Made by a program: the position numbers and the translations under genes. Below the pieces are notes generated by a model. That model did not search any database. It was not told the DNA's origin and saw nothing but the letters and a program-made list of their open reading frames with translations. A stretch of DNA of 64,000 nucleotides from Martelella sp. NC20 (lineage in GTDB: Bacteria; Pseudomonadota; Alphaproteobacteria; Rhizobiales; Rhizobiaceae), in contig NZ_CP054861.1 of assembly GCF_013459645.1 (NCBI RefSeq), positions 4,452,001-4,516,000 of the forward strand. The letters are read 5' to 3'. This document shows, one piece after another, positions 9,540 through 18,189 of this stretch (the stretch's first letter is position 1; each line of letters starts with the position of its first letter).

Positions 9540-10354
9540 CCATTGGCCCTGGTTTCGGCCTGGGCCTTGGCAAGCACGGCCTGAGCAGCATTCGGATAGC
9601 GCGTCGGCACTTCGGCGAAGGTCGCGCAGGCGGCGTCCTTGTTGTCCATACCGGCGAGCGATTGGCCGAGCTTCAGGAGCATTTCGGGCGCCTTGGCGGA
9701 ATCGCCATACGCCTTGTAGGCACTCAGAAAGGTCTTGGCGGCTTCGTTGTATTTCTGCTGCGCCAGCATCGATTCGCCGAGCCAGAAGCTGGCATCGGGC
9801 ACAAGCGGACTGTCGGGATAGCTCAGCACGAACTCTCCGAAAGCTTCTTCCGCCTGCTGGTAATCGCCGGAAAGAACCAGATCGTAAGCGAGCTTGTAGA
9901 AGTCGGCGTCGGCGCCGCCCCCTTCGGCCGCCTCGGGCAGGTCGGCCGGCACATCGGCGGTCGCCGAGGGTTCCGGATTTGGCGGCGGCCCATTCATCGA
10001 GGCCGTCGCATCATTGCCGACGCTGTCGGCGTTTCCAGAACCACCGGAAGGCGGGGTCGCCATGCCGCTTTCGAGATCCTGCAGACGGAACTCCAGGTCC
10101 TCCTGCATCTTGCGGATCTTCTCCTCCATCTGCAGCATCTGGAAGCCGAGGTCCTCGACCTGACCGGTCAGGTTGCGAACCTGCTCCTCGAGCTGCATGA
10201 TCCTGACGGACGGATCGCTGGCCTGAACCTGAACCACCTGTGTGTTCCAGGCGGGCCCTTGGCCGAACGCCGGAAAGCCGGCCGCATTTGCGCCCGTCCC
10301 TGCCCCCAGCATCGCGGAGCCGGCCAGAAGGCAAATCATCGCTTTTTTCATCAT
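9533..10354 (-). CDS. cpoB: Cell division coordinator CpoB (YbgF), Tol-Pal accessory protein
   Basis: CpoB is a periplasmic protein that links Tol-Pal energy use to peptidoglycan synthesis during constriction. The protein has an N-terminal signal peptide ending near GANAAG. A coiled-coil segment of about 50 residues (RIMQLEEQVRNLTGQVEDL and on) is followed by a Gly/Pro-rich linker and a C-terminal TPR region, the usual trimerisation-plus-TPR layout. Two adjacent ATG codons (10352-10354 and 10349-10351) are possible starts; an in-frame TTG at 10366 is less likely. The gene follows pal, and its stop overlaps the tilS start. Confidence 0.93.
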   Translation of the reverse strand: MMKKAMICLLAGSAMLGAGTGANAAGFPAFGQGPAWNTQVVQVQASDPSVRIMQLEEQVRNLTGQVEDLGFQMLQMEEKIRKMQEDLEFRLQDLESGMATPPSGGSGNADSVGNDATASMNGPPPNPEPSATADVPADLPEAAEGGGADADFYKLAYDLVLSGDYQQAEEAFGEFVLSYPDSPLVPDASFWLGESMLAQQKYNEAAKTFLSAYKAYGDSAKAPEMLLKLGQSLAGMDNKDAACATFAEVPTRYPNAAQAVLAKAQAETRANGC

Positions 10355-10378
10355 CTCATGTCCCAACCGTTTAGCCTA

Positions 10379-10481
10379 GCGCATCAGCTCGAAAATCGGA
10401 ATCGATTTTCGGACAGCACGATGCGCAGATTCAGTAAGTTAGAGCGTCCTTTGTGCGTCCAAAAGGACGCACGGCGCTCTA
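10379..10481. repeat. Rhizobial palindromic intergenic element
   Basis: Two hairpins lie side by side. The first has GCGCATC/GATGCGC outer arms (10379-10426) with an inner CGAAAATCG/CGATTTTCG stem. The second pairs TAGAGCG and TGCGTCC with GGACGCA and CGCTCTA around AAAA (10440-10481). I recognise this layout from intergenic DNA of Rhizobiaceae. It separates pal from cpoB. Confidence 0.65.
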
Positions 10482-10554
10482 AGTGCCAAAACCTTCGCAC
10501 ACTGTGTTTCTGGCCATATTTAGATCAAAACGCGATTTGTTGCACTGCGGACAT

Positions 10555-10580
10555 AAAAAAACCGGCTCGAAAGCCGGTTT
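10555..10580 (-). terminator. pal: pal terminator
   Basis: AACCGGCT and AGCCGGTT form a stem with a three- to four-base loop. On the minus strand seven T follow, 22 bases after the pal stop. Because cpoB continues on the same strand, this may only partly separate pal from cpoB. Confidence 0.8.
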
Positions 10581-10601
10581 CAGTGTCTTTCCGCGGGTCG
10601 A

Positions 10602-11144
10602 TCAGCTTCCCGCGCCCGTCAGCACCGTGACGGTGCGGCGGTTTTGCGACCAGCAGGAAATGTTGTCGCACACGGCAACCGGGCGTTCCTTGCCGTAGGA
10701 AATCGTTGACAGGCGGTTGGCCGGGATGCCGCGCGAAACGAGGTAGTTCTTGGTGGCCGTGGCGCGGCGGGCGCCGAGCGCGAGGTTGTACTCGCGGGTG
10801 CCGCGCTCGTCGGCGTGGCCGTCGATACGGATCGCGTAATTCTGGTAGCGCTGCAGCCACTGGGCCTGTTTGTCGAGCGTCTGGGCCGCGATCGGCGTGA
10901 TCGATGCCGAATCGGTTTCGAAATAGACGGTGTCGCCGACATTGAGGTCGAAGTCCTGGACGCTGCCCGGGGAAGCAATGCCCGAGCTCGCGCCGGCCGA
11001 ACCCCCCATGCCGCTGCCCGGCAGATTGTTCTTGTTGTCCTTGGCGCAGCCGGCCAGCGCCAGCACCGTGCAAAGCGCGACAATGGCAGGGCTGACCCTG
11101 AATTTGCTCGAATTGCCTTCAACCCCAAATGTGGCTCGGCTCAT
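10602..11144 (-). CDS. pal: Peptidoglycan-associated lipoprotein
   Basis: Pal is an outer-membrane lipoprotein that binds peptidoglycan and TolB, holding the envelope together at the division site. The 180-residue protein has a lipobox LALAGC. A Gly/Ser-rich linker leads to the OmpA-like domain, with IRIDGHADERGTREYNLALG and the ARR motif for diaminopimelate binding. The start at 11142-11144 is set by AAGGAGAG upstream; a 40-codon longer frame has no such signal. It lies 206 bases downstream of tolB. Confidence 0.97.
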   Translation of the reverse strand: MSRATFGVEGNSSKFRVSPAIVALCTVLALAGCAKDNKNNLPGSGMGGSAGASSGIASPGSVQDFDLNVGDTVYFETDSASITPIAAQTLDKQAQWLQRYQNYAIRIDGHADERGTREYNLALGARRATATKNYLVSRGIPANRLSTISYGKERPVAVCDNISCWSQNRRTVTVLTGAGS

Positions 11145-11350
11145 TACCGCTCTCCTTAAGAAGCGTTCAAAACATCGACCGGATGTCCGGTCGATAACGC
11201 GGAAAAACAACTCAATTCTATGGGCGGTGCGCATACCGCCGACCTTGCTGCAGACTGCTAGCAAATCGCTGTTAACGCCCCCTCAACGAAAATGGTTAAG
11301 CAAACGTCAAAGGCCAGGCCGCGCGCTCCCCGCCAAAGCCATTTTCCGCC

Positions 11351-12658
11351 TTATTCCAGCAGCGGTGACCATGCCGGGTCCGATGCGAAATCCGGCGTCT
11401 GGACACGCTGTTCATTGTAACCCGTCAGGTCGATCGAATAAAGGTGCGGACCGCCCTCGCCGGCATTCTGGCGGAAGAACATCAATACGCGGCCGTTCGG
11501 CGCCCAGGTCGGCCCCTCATTGTGAAAGCCGGTGGTCAGGATTCGTTCGCCGCTCCCGTCGGGCTTCATCACCCCGATCGAGAACTTGCCGCCGGACTGC
11601 TTCGTAAACGCGATCAGATCCCCGCGCGGCGACCAGACCGGCGTCGAATAGGCGCCGTCACCGAAGGAAATCCGCTGCTGGTTGGAGCCGTCGGCATTCA
11701 TCACATAGAGCTGCTGACGCCCGCCCCGGTCGCTTTCGAACACGATCCGGCTGGCATCCGGGGAATAGGAGGGCGAGGTGTCGATCGCGCCGGTGCTCGT
11801 CAGCCGCGTGGTCGAGCGGGTGCGCAGGTCCATCGTATAGATATTGGCGTTGCCGTCCTGCTGGAGGCTCATGATGATGCGCTGGCCGTCCGGGGAGAAG
11901 CGCGGCGCGAATGTCATGCCGGGGAAGTTGCCGACGACCTCGCGCTGGCCGGTCTCGAGCTGGAGGAGATAGACGCGCGGCTGATCGTTCTCGTAGGACA
12001 TGTAGGTCACTTCCTGCCGGTTCGGCGAGAACCGGGGGGTCAGAACCATATATTGCCCGTCCGTCAGCATGCGGACGTTGAAGCCGTCCTGGTCCATGAT
12101 CGCCAGCCGGCGCTTGCGGTCGGTCTTCGGGCCGCTTTCGGAGACGAAAACGATGCGGCTGTCGAAATAGCCCTGCTCGCCGGTGAGCGCCTGATAGATC
12201 GAATCGGCGATGATATGGGCAACGCGACGCCAGTTGTCGGGCTGGGTAAAGAACTGCTGGCCGACGATCTGCTGGCCGGCATAGGTATCCCAAAGCCGGA
12301 ATTCCGAACGCAGCCTGCCATCCGGCTCGCGGGTGACGCGGCCGACCACCAGCGCCTCGGCGCTGATCAACTGCCAGTCCTCGAAACGCGGCGTCTGGTC
12401 GGGACTGCTGATCTGCTCGATGAAGGCGGAGCTGTCGATCGGCTTGAACAGTCCCGAGCGCTTCAGATCGGCAGCGATGACGCCGGAAATGTCCGCGCCG
12501 AGGCCATCATCGGAGATGAAGTTGGTGATCGCGATCGGCAGCGGCTGCACATTGCCGCTGGAGATGTCGATTTCGACCAGGGCGTTGGCGGGCGTCACGA
12601 ACAGAACCGCGATGCCGGTCCAGGCGACGGAAAGGAAGACGAGACAATTTTTAAGCAT
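11351..12658 (-). CDS. tolB: Tol-Pal system beta-propeller protein
   Basis: TolB is the periplasmic component that binds Pal and is pulled off it by TolA. The 435-residue protein has a signal peptide ending near [11 protein letters not shown], an N-terminal alpha/beta domain and a six-bladed propeller with PD40 repeats such as [24 protein letters not shown] and [12 protein letters not shown]. Length and layout match the family. It follows tolA by 74 bases. Confidence 0.97.
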   Translation of the reverse strand: MLKNCLVFLSVAWTGIAVLFVTPANALVEIDISSGNVQPLPIAITNFISDDGLGADISGVIAADLKRSGLFKPIDSSAFIEQISSPDQTPRFEDWQLISAEALVVGRVTREPDGRLRSEFRLWDTYAGQQIVGQQFFTQPDNWRRVAHIIADSIYQALTGEQGYFDSRIVFVSESGPKTDRKRRLAIMDQDGFNVRMLTDGQYMVLTPRFSPNRQEVTYMSYENDQPRVYLLQLETGQREVVGNFPGMTFAPRFSPDGQRIIMSLQQDGNANIYTMDLRTRSTTRLTSTGAIDTSPSYSPDASRIVFESDRGGRQQLYVMNADGSNQQRISFGDGAYSTPVWSPRGDLIAFTKQSGGKFSIGVMKPDGSGERILTTGFHNEGPTWAPNGRVLMFFRQNAGEGGPHLYSIDLTGYNEQRVQTPDFASDPAWSPLLE

Positions 12659-12732
12659 GACAGGACTGGCCTTTCAGCGTTGATTGCTCCGGTTCGCCGG
12701 GGGATCGCCCTCAGGCGGCACCGAAAGAAGAG

Positions 12733-13845
12733 TTAAAGCATCTGGCTCGGGTCGAAATTCACGATGACCTCTCCCCAGGCGTCATATTTTTCCCGCGGGA
12801 GCCCGCTGAACGGCGACGCCTTCAGCACCGCGCGCCGCGCGCCGCCGGCGAGGATCCGCCGCGCGCTCTCGCTGCCGCCGGTGGCCGTGACTTCCGGCGT
12901 TCCCACGATCGCCCCGGATGGATCGAGTTTCATCTGGATGCGTATGCGTACATCGTCGGCGCCGTCAAGGCCCGCGAGGATCGACCAGTTGCGCTGGATC
13001 TGCCCGCGCAGCGCATCGAGCTCGCTCTGGCTGAGCGTCGAACCGCCGGTGGTGCGCTGCGCGCCGGCAGCAGCCGGGGTCTCGGAACGCCTTGCGCCGC
13101 CGCCGGTGGCCTCCGTGCGGTTGAGAAGGGCTGCGATCTGATCGACGTCGAAATCGTCGTCCTCCGCCGTGGTCGAGGCCGTTGTCTGGTTGTCGGTCTT
13201 CGGCGCCTCGGCGGTGCGGGTCTCGCGCAGCACAGGCTCCGGCGGGCGCCTGGTCGGCAGCGGCGCCTGCTCGGGAAAGGCAAGCTCCGGTTCAGGCGGC
13301 GTCTCGGCGGCGGGCTGGCTCGCCTCCGGCGCGGGCGTCGGCTCAGAGGCAGGCGTCGGCTCGGGCGTTGGCGCCGGTGCCGGTTCAGGAGCCGGTGCTG
13401 GTTCCGGCGTGGGTTCCGGCGCTGGCGTGGGCTCGGGAACAGGGGCGGGTTCGGGCGCGGGCGGCGGCGGTTCGGACGCAGGCTCTTCCACCGGCGCGGG
13501 TTCCGGAGTCGGTTCGGCGGCGGGCGTCGGCAGGGCTGCCTGCTCCTGCGCGATATCGTCCGGCGTCGCGTTGGTATCGGTATCGAGGTCGATCTTGTTG
13601 TCGCCGACATTCTGCGCCTCGGCAACCTCCTGCGGCCGCCGCGTCGGAACCGGGGCGGCAATATCGGCGATTTCCGCCGTCTCGTCGCCTTCCTGCACCT
13701 GGGTAATGTCCTCGACCGGGATCAGCGTCACCGGAAGCGCATCGACATCGGCCACTTCAAGCGATGAAGGCGCGCCAAGCACAAGCACTGCCCAGCCGAT
13801 GACCAGACAGTGCAACAGAAATGAAATGGCAAGGCTGCGCTTCAT
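12733..13845 (-). CDS. tolA: TolA, energy-transducing envelope protein
   Basis: TolA spans the periplasm and transmits proton-motive force from TolQR to TolB-Pal. The 370-residue protein has one N-terminal membrane anchor (residues about 5-24). A long middle region rich in Pro, Ala and Glu includes many PAPEP/TPEP repeats. The C-terminal domain of about 100 residues is TonB/TolA-like and contains LRGQIQRNWS. Here the linker is the extended Pro/Glu type rather than the Ala/Lys helix of enterobacteria. It begins 9 bases after the tolR stop. Confidence 0.92.
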   Translation of the reverse strand: MKRSLAISFLLHCLVIGWAVLVLGAPSSLEVADVDALPVTLIPVEDITQVQEGDETAEIADIAAPVPTRRPQEVAEAQNVGDNKIDLDTDTNATPDDIAQEQAALPTPAAEPTPEPAPVEEPASEPPPPAPEPAPVPEPTPAPEPTPEPAPAPEPAPAPTPEPTPASEPTPAPEASQPAAETPPEPELAFPEQAPLPTRRPPEPVLRETRTAEAPKTDNQTTASTTAEDDDFDVDQIAALLNRTEATGGGARRSETPAAAGAQRTTGGSTLSQSELDALRGQIQRNWSILAGLDGADDVRIRIQMKLDPSGAIVGTPEVTATGGSESARRILAGGARRAVLKASPFSGLPREKYDAWGEVIVNFDPSQML

Positions 13846-13854
13846 GGGTTGAGA

Positions 13855-14304
13855 TCAACCATCCTGTTCCTGCAGCGTTACAAGTCCGATATTCTTGAAC
13901 CCGGCGGAAGATATCCGGGCCATCACCTTCATGACCGTGCCGTAATCGGCATTGGCGTCGCCGCGCACATAGATGCGCTCGTTGTAGCCGGTGGTGGCGA
14001 TCGCCTCCAGCTTGGGCACGACCTCATCGAGGCCGATCTCGGTTTCCTGAAGGAAAATCTGGCCGTCGGGATTGACCGAGATGGTGATCGGCTGGGTATC
14101 CGAATTCATCGCCTGGGCCTGGGTTTCCGGCAGGTCGATCGGCACGCCGACCGTCATCATCGGCGCCGCGACCATGAAGATGATCAAAAGCACCAGCATG
14201 ACGTCGACCAGAGGCGTGACGTTGATTTCGCTGACGGGACGGCGTTTGTTGCGCCTGCGGCCACGGCCGCCGGCCTTGCCGCCTGATCCTATGGACATAG
14301 CCAT
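13855..14304 (-). CDS. tolR: TolR, Tol-Pal proton-channel subunit
   Basis: TolR forms the inner-membrane motor with TolQ. The 149-residue protein has a basic, Gly-rich N terminus, then the family signature [20 protein letters not shown], in which the aspartate within the membrane helix is the proton-path residue, and a periplasmic domain. The start at 14302-14304 (MAMSIGS) has GGGGAG upstream; a second Met two codons later is possible. A much longer frame extending into tolQ is an artefact of overlapping open frames. It is 19 bases downstream of tolQ. Confidence 0.96.
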   Translation of the reverse strand: MAMSIGSGGKAGGRGRRRNKRRPVSEINVTPLVDVMLVLLIIFMVAAPMMTVGVPIDLPETQAQAMNSDTQPITISVNPDGQIFLQETEIGLDEVVPKLEAIATTGYNERIYVRGDANADYGTVMKVMARISSAGFKNIGLVTLQEQDG

Positions 14305-14323
14305 ATCGTAGGTTCTCCCCTCG

Positions 14324-15043
14324 CTATTCGGCAGCCGGACGCGACTGCAGCTTCTCGTCGATCTGACGCGACAGGATGGATGAGAACTCGTCGGCAAAGC
14401 CTTCCATGCGGCCTTCAAGCTTTCCGGAATCGGCGGAGAACTTGTTGTAGGCAATGACGGCCGGAATGGCCGCGACCAGGCCGATGGCGGTGGCAAGCAA
14501 AGCTTCGGCGATACCGGGGGCAACCACGGCGAGGTTGGTCGATTTCGATCCGGCGATCGCCTGGAACGAGGTCATGATACCGATCACAGTGCCGAAAAGG
14601 CCGATGAAGGGCGCGGCGGAACCGACGCTGGCCAGAAAGCCGAGCCGGGCTTCAAGCTTTTCGGCCTCGCGCTGGATGGCGACATCCATCGCCTTTTCGA
14701 CGCGCATCTGCAGGCCCATCGGCGCGCGCGCGCCGCGCTCGAACGATTTCTTCCACTCGCGCATCGCCGAGACGAACACGGCGGCCATGCCGCTGGTCTT
14801 GCGATCCGAAAGATTGCTGTAAAGCTTCTCAAGCGAGGTGCCCGACCAGAACGCATCCTCGAACTGATTATAGGCGCGGCGTTCCTTGTTGTAGGCGATG
14901 ATCTTTTCGATCACGATCGCCCAGGTCCACACCGAAGCGGCGATCAGTCCCAGCATCACGAGCTTGACGACGAATCCGGCCTGCCAGAAAAGCGCCAGAA
15001 GGCCGACATCGGCGTGCGTAGCTTCCAACCCAAGCTGTTCCAT
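14324..15043 (-). CDS. tolQ: TolQ, Tol-Pal motor subunit
   Basis: TolQ is a three-helix inner-membrane protein of the TolQ/ExbB/MotA family and forms the stator around TolR. The 239-residue protein shows a first helix near GFVVKLVMLGLIAASVW and the conserved GSAAPFIGLFGTVIGIM segment in the second helix. A third helix contains GIAEALLATAIGLVAAIPAV. The start at 15041-15043 is chosen over an upstream TTG at 15076 because AAGGA precedes it. It is the first inner-membrane gene of the tolQRAB run. Confidence 0.96.
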   Translation of the reverse strand: MEQLGLEATHADVGLLALFWQAGFVVKLVMLGLIAASVWTWAIVIEKIIAYNKERRAYNQFEDAFWSGTSLEKLYSNLSDRKTSGMAAVFVSAMREWKKSFERGARAPMGLQMRVEKAMDVAIQREAEKLEARLGFLASVGSAAPFIGLFGTVIGIMTSFQAIAGSKSTNLAVVAPGIAEALLATAIGLVAAIPAVIAYNKFSADSGKLEGRMEGFADEFSSILSRQIDEKLQSRPAAE

Positions 15044-15364
15044 ATGACGAAGTCCTTGAATAGATTGGCCCGACAAGCCGGGCGATATGGTTAGAGCCGC
15101 CTGCGAGACGCCGGTTTGTTCAACTTGGAATTTAAGTGGATTCGCATCTTTGCTTCCTGTCCTTGAAAATCATGGTGAAAGCTAGGCAAACCGACTAAAA
15201 TTCCGCTTTTCGCAGAATAACCGAACATGGTTAACGCCGTGTTACGATTTTATCGCCAGCCCTTTGGGACAAGGCTTGAACCGCACCACACGCACCGCGG
15301 CGGCGCAAATTCCTTCACATAATACTCATGTTTTATCAAGCCCATCCTACAGGGGCTTCCGGCC

Positions 15365-15448
15365 TATTTCGCCCGACGCTCCAGTTTCTTTATCTTGACG
15401 CGTCGGGTTAACGAAAAACCGGATTCCACTTTTTCGCCCGACGCTCTA
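15365..15448. repeat. Rhizobial repeat element beside ybgC
   Basis: The 14-base sequence TTTCGCCCGACGCT occurs twice (15367-15380 and 15432-15445), flanking a section with GACGCGTCGGGTTAACG and AAAAACCGG. The unit resembles a dispersed Rhizobiaceae intergenic repeat. Within the 15044-15445 gap it is the only element seen, apart from an AT-richer stretch near 15120-15250 that could hold the tolQ promoter. Confidence 0.5.
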
Positions 15449-15901
15449 TCGCTGCTGCCCTGCAAGCAGCGTCGCGGCCAGATCGTCCGGCATGCGGCGC
15501 GCGCGTCCGGCCTTGTTGATCACCACCACGGTGACGGTGGCCGTGGTCAGCAACTGGCCGTTGGCGTGGATCGCCTGCTCGAGCACCATGCGCGCGCCCG
15601 TCGCTTTCGCGGTTCTGGTGGTGATTTCGAGGATATCATCCATCCGCGCCGGGCGCACGAATTTCAGGTCCATGTGATGCACCGCGAAGGCGAGGCCCTC
15701 CTCGTCGATCGTATGCAACACGCGCTGCTCGACGCCGAGGCAGCGCAGGAGATCGGTGCGGCCGCGTTCGAAAAAATGCAGATAGCGCGCGTGATAGACG
15801 ACGCCGGAAAAATCCGTGTCCTCGTAATAGACGCGCTGACGCAGGTGATGCGTCCCGTTTTCCAGCCAGCCGCTCAGGCCGGCGCCATCGATTTCGGCCA
15901 T
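15446..15901 (-). CDS. ybgC: Acyl-CoA thioesterase YbgC, Tol-Pal associated
   Basis: YbgC is a hotdog-fold thioesterase encoded at the head of tol-pal clusters and thought to act in phospholipid metabolism. The active-site signature YYEDTDFSGVVYHARYL, with the catalytic aspartate, is near residue 26. The start at 15899-15901 is preferred because GAGG lies six bases upstream and the length (151 residues) matches relatives. Two upstream in-frame ATG codons (15929-15931 and 15965-15967) have weaker ribosome sites. Its position on the same strand before tolQ completes the classical ybgC-tolQRAB-pal-cpoB order. Confidence 0.92.
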   Translation of the reverse strand: MAEIDGAGLSGWLENGTHHLRQRVYYEDTDFSGVVYHARYLHFFERGRTDLLRCLGVEQRVLHTIDEEGLAFAVHHMDLKFVRPARMDDILEITTRTAKATGARMVLEQAIHANGQLLTTATVTVVVINKAGRARRMPDDLAATLLAGQQR

Positions 15902-15999
15902 GTCCGCCTCGTTCGTCAGAAATCCGGACATAACTAGGTCAACACATTCCGCCGCGCAATACGACAATCCCGAAGCAGGTTTCCCACAGCCTGTGGCGA

Positions 16000-16033
16000 T
16001 TGCTTAAAAAAAACATTGCATTTATGTCATAAT
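16000..16033 (+). promoter_or_regulatory. sqdB: AT-rich promoter region of sqdB
   Basis: TTGCTT (16000-16005) and TATGTC (16023-16028) are 17 bases apart, and CATAAT (16028-16033) is an alternative -10. The same stretch contains TATGTCATAATA, which resembles one half of a rhizobial PhoB box. Only one half-site is visible, so phosphate control is speculative. Confidence 0.35.
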
Positions 16034-16103
16034 AAAAGCGTTTAGAGTGCGTCCAAACAACAGCGCATTGATTGAAATCGTTAGAACGGATCGGAGAAGC
16101 TCG

Positions 16104-17324
16104 ATGAAAATAGCGATTATGGGCGGAGACGGATTTATCGGATGGCCGACGTCGCTGCATTTGTCTGACGCCGGGCACGAAGTGCACATCATCGACAACC
16201 TTTCCCGCCGCTGGATCGATACCGAGCTTGGCGTCCAGTCGCTGACGCCGATGGACTCGATCCAGGAACGCACCCGCATCTGGCATGCCGAGACCGGCCG
16301 CCGCATCCATTTTCACCTCATCAACCTTGCCAAGGATTATGAAATCCTGAAGCAGTGGCTCGTCGAGGAGCGCCCGGACGCGATCATCCATTTCGCCGAG
16401 CAGCGCGCCGCCCCCTATTCGATGAAGACCGACCGCCACAAGAACTACACGGTCGACAACAACGTCAACGCGACCCACAACCTCCTGAACGCGCTGGTCG
16501 AGATCGATCTCGATTCCCATGTCATCCATCTCGGCACGATGGGCGTCTACGGCTATTCGACGGTGGGCGCGGCGATCCCGGAAGGCTATCTCCCTGTCGA
16601 TATCACCACCAATTCGGGCGACAAGGTCTCCCAGGAAATTCTTTACCCGTCGAACCCCGGTTCGATCTACCACATGACCAAGTGCCTCGATCAGTTGCTG
16701 TTCGCCTTCTATGCCAAGAATGACGGGCTGAGAATCACCGACCTGCACCAGGGCATCGTCTGGGGCACCCACACCGAGCAGACCAAGCGCCACCCGCAGC
16801 TCATCAACCGCTTCGATTATGACGGCGATTACGGCACGGTGCTGAACCGCTTCCTGATTCAGGCGGCGATCGGTCATCCGCTGACCGTCCACGGCGTCGG
16901 CGGCCAGACCCGGGCCTTCATCCACATCCAGGACTCGGTGCGCTGCATCGAGCTCGCGCTCAACAATCCGCCGGAGAAGAACGCGCGCGTCGAGATCTTC
17001 AACCAGATGACCGAGACCCACCGGGTCCGCGATCTGGCGAAGATGATTTCCGAGATGTCCGGCGTCGAGATCGCCTGGCTGCCGAACCCGCGCAAGGAAG
17101 CGCCGGAAAACGATCTGATCGTGAAGAACGACAAGTTCCTGGAACTCGGCCTCAACCCGATCACGCTGAAGGAAGGCCTGCTCGGCGAGATTGTCGATAT
17201 CGCCAAGAAATACGCCTACCGCGTTGATCGCAAACGCGTTCCGGCCGTTTCCGCCTGGACCAAGGATATCGCGACCAAGATCAACCGCGATCCGGAAGGC
17301 AAGTCGCTGAAATCGGTTTCGTGA
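16104..17324 (+). CDS. sqdB: UDP-sulfoquinovose synthase
   Basis: SqdB makes UDP-sulfoquinovose from UDP-glucose and sulfite, the first committed step of the sulfolipid SQDG. The 406-residue protein is an extended short-chain dehydrogenase with the unusual N-terminal nucleotide motif GGDGFIGW (7-14). LGTMG (Thr145) lies in the active site, the YxxxK pair is Tyr189-Lys193, and FAEQRAAPYSM is typical of the SQD1 family. The start at 16104 has GGAG upstream; a 19-codon longer frame lacks it. It heads a tight operon with a glycosyltransferase and a reductase, the sqdB-sqdD-sqdC layout known from rhizobia and Rhodobacter. Confidence 0.95.
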   Translation: MKIAIMGGDGFIGWPTSLHLSDAGHEVHIIDNLSRRWIDTELGVQSLTPMDSIQERTRIWHAETGRRIHFHLINLAKDYEILKQWLVEERPDAIIHFAEQRAAPYSMKTDRHKNYTVDNNVNATHNLLNALVEIDLDSHVIHLGTMGVYGYSTVGAAIPEGYLPVDITTNSGDKVSQEILYPSNPGSIYHMTKCLDQLLFAFYAKNDGLRITDLHQGIVWGTHTEQTKRHPQLINRFDYDGDYGTVLNRFLIQAAIGHPLTVHGVGGQTRAFIHIQDSVRCIELALNNPPEKNARVEIFNQMTETHRVRDLAKMISEMSGVEIAWLPNPRKEAPENDLIVKNDKFLELGLNPITLKEGLLGEIVDIAKKYAYRVDRKRVPAVSAWTKDIATKINRDPEGKSLKSVS

Positions 17325-17328
17325 GACC

Positions 17329-18189
17329 ATGAGCGATCCCGCAAACGAGGGCGTCCACCGCAACGTGGACGCCAAATATCCCTTCGCCTTCGTGACGCTG
17401 GTCACCAATAACGACTACGCCATGGGCGCCTTGGCGCTGGCGCGCTCGATCTTCCTGACCGGTACGCCGGCGGATGTCGTGGTGCTGCATACCGGCGGTG
17501 CGCCCGAAGAAGGGCTGAAGCATCTCGCCGATCTCGGCTGCCGACTGATCGGCGTCGACCATCTGCCGCTGTCCGATGCATTCAACGAGCGCCACGCGCG
17601 CAAGAACATTCATGGCGAGGCCCCCTTCACCAAGGGCCGCAAGCCCGGTTTCCACACCCCGCTCGACAATTTCTGCAAGCTGCGCCTGTGGCAACTGGTC
17701 GAGTACCACGCAGCCGTGTTCATCGACGCCGATGCGCTGGTGCTGAAGAATATCGACAAGCTGTTTTTCTATCCGGAATTCTCCGCGGCACCCAATGTCT
17801 ATGAAAGTCTTGCGGATTTTCACCGGATGAATTCGGGCGTGTTCGTGGCGCGCCCGGACGTGGAGACGTTTGCCGCCATGCTTGCCGCTCTCGACCAGCC
17901 CGAAGCCTTCTGGAAGCGCACCGACCAGACTTTCCTGCAGGCATTTTTCCCCGACTGGCACGGCCTGCCGGTGTTCATGAACATGCTGCAATATGTCTGG
18001 TTCAACATGCCGGAACTGTGGAACTGGTCCGACATCGGCGTCCTGCACTACCAGTATGAAAAGCCGTGGGAGGACGACCACCCGCGCGCAGAACAGCTGA
18101 AGCCGCTGATCGATCTCTGGTGGGCCTATTTCGACGGCGACGGCATCCCCGATATCGCCACGCTCGAAAACCCGACCAAACCGGCATGA
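17329..18189 (+). CDS. sqdD: SqdD-type glycosyltransferase (family 8 fold)
   Basis: This 286-residue protein resembles glycogenin-like family 8 glycosyltransferases. It has LVTNNDYAMGALALARSI at the N terminus, the metal-binding DxD in FIDADALVLKNID at about residue 130, and FLQAFFPDW near the C-terminal third. In sqd operons the equivalent gene, sqdD, takes part in forming SQDG, presumably by transferring sulfoquinovose. It starts 5 bases after the sqdB stop, and its stop overlaps the next start in the sequence ATGA. The assignment rests on fold plus context. Confidence 0.88.
   Translation: MSDPANEGVHRNVDAKYPFAFVTLVTNNDYAMGALALARSIFLTGTPADVVVLHTGGAPEEGLKHLADLGCRLIGVDHLPLSDAFNERHARKNIHGEAPFTKGRKPGFHTPLDNFCKLRLWQLVEYHAAVFIDADALVLKNIDKLFFYPEFSAAPNVYESLADFHRMNSGVFVARPDVETFAAMLAALDQPEAFWKRTDQTFLQAFFPDWHGLPVFMNMLQYVWFNMPELWNWSDIGVLHYQYEKPWEDDHPRAEQLKPLIDLWWAYFDGDGIPDIATLENPTKPA

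Noticed and set aside
13169-13852. A Gly/Ser-rich frame antisense to tolA that looks like a repeat protein
   Set aside because: The repeats are the reverse complement of the Pro/Ala/Glu linker of TolA, so the apparent Gly/Ser periodicity is secondary.
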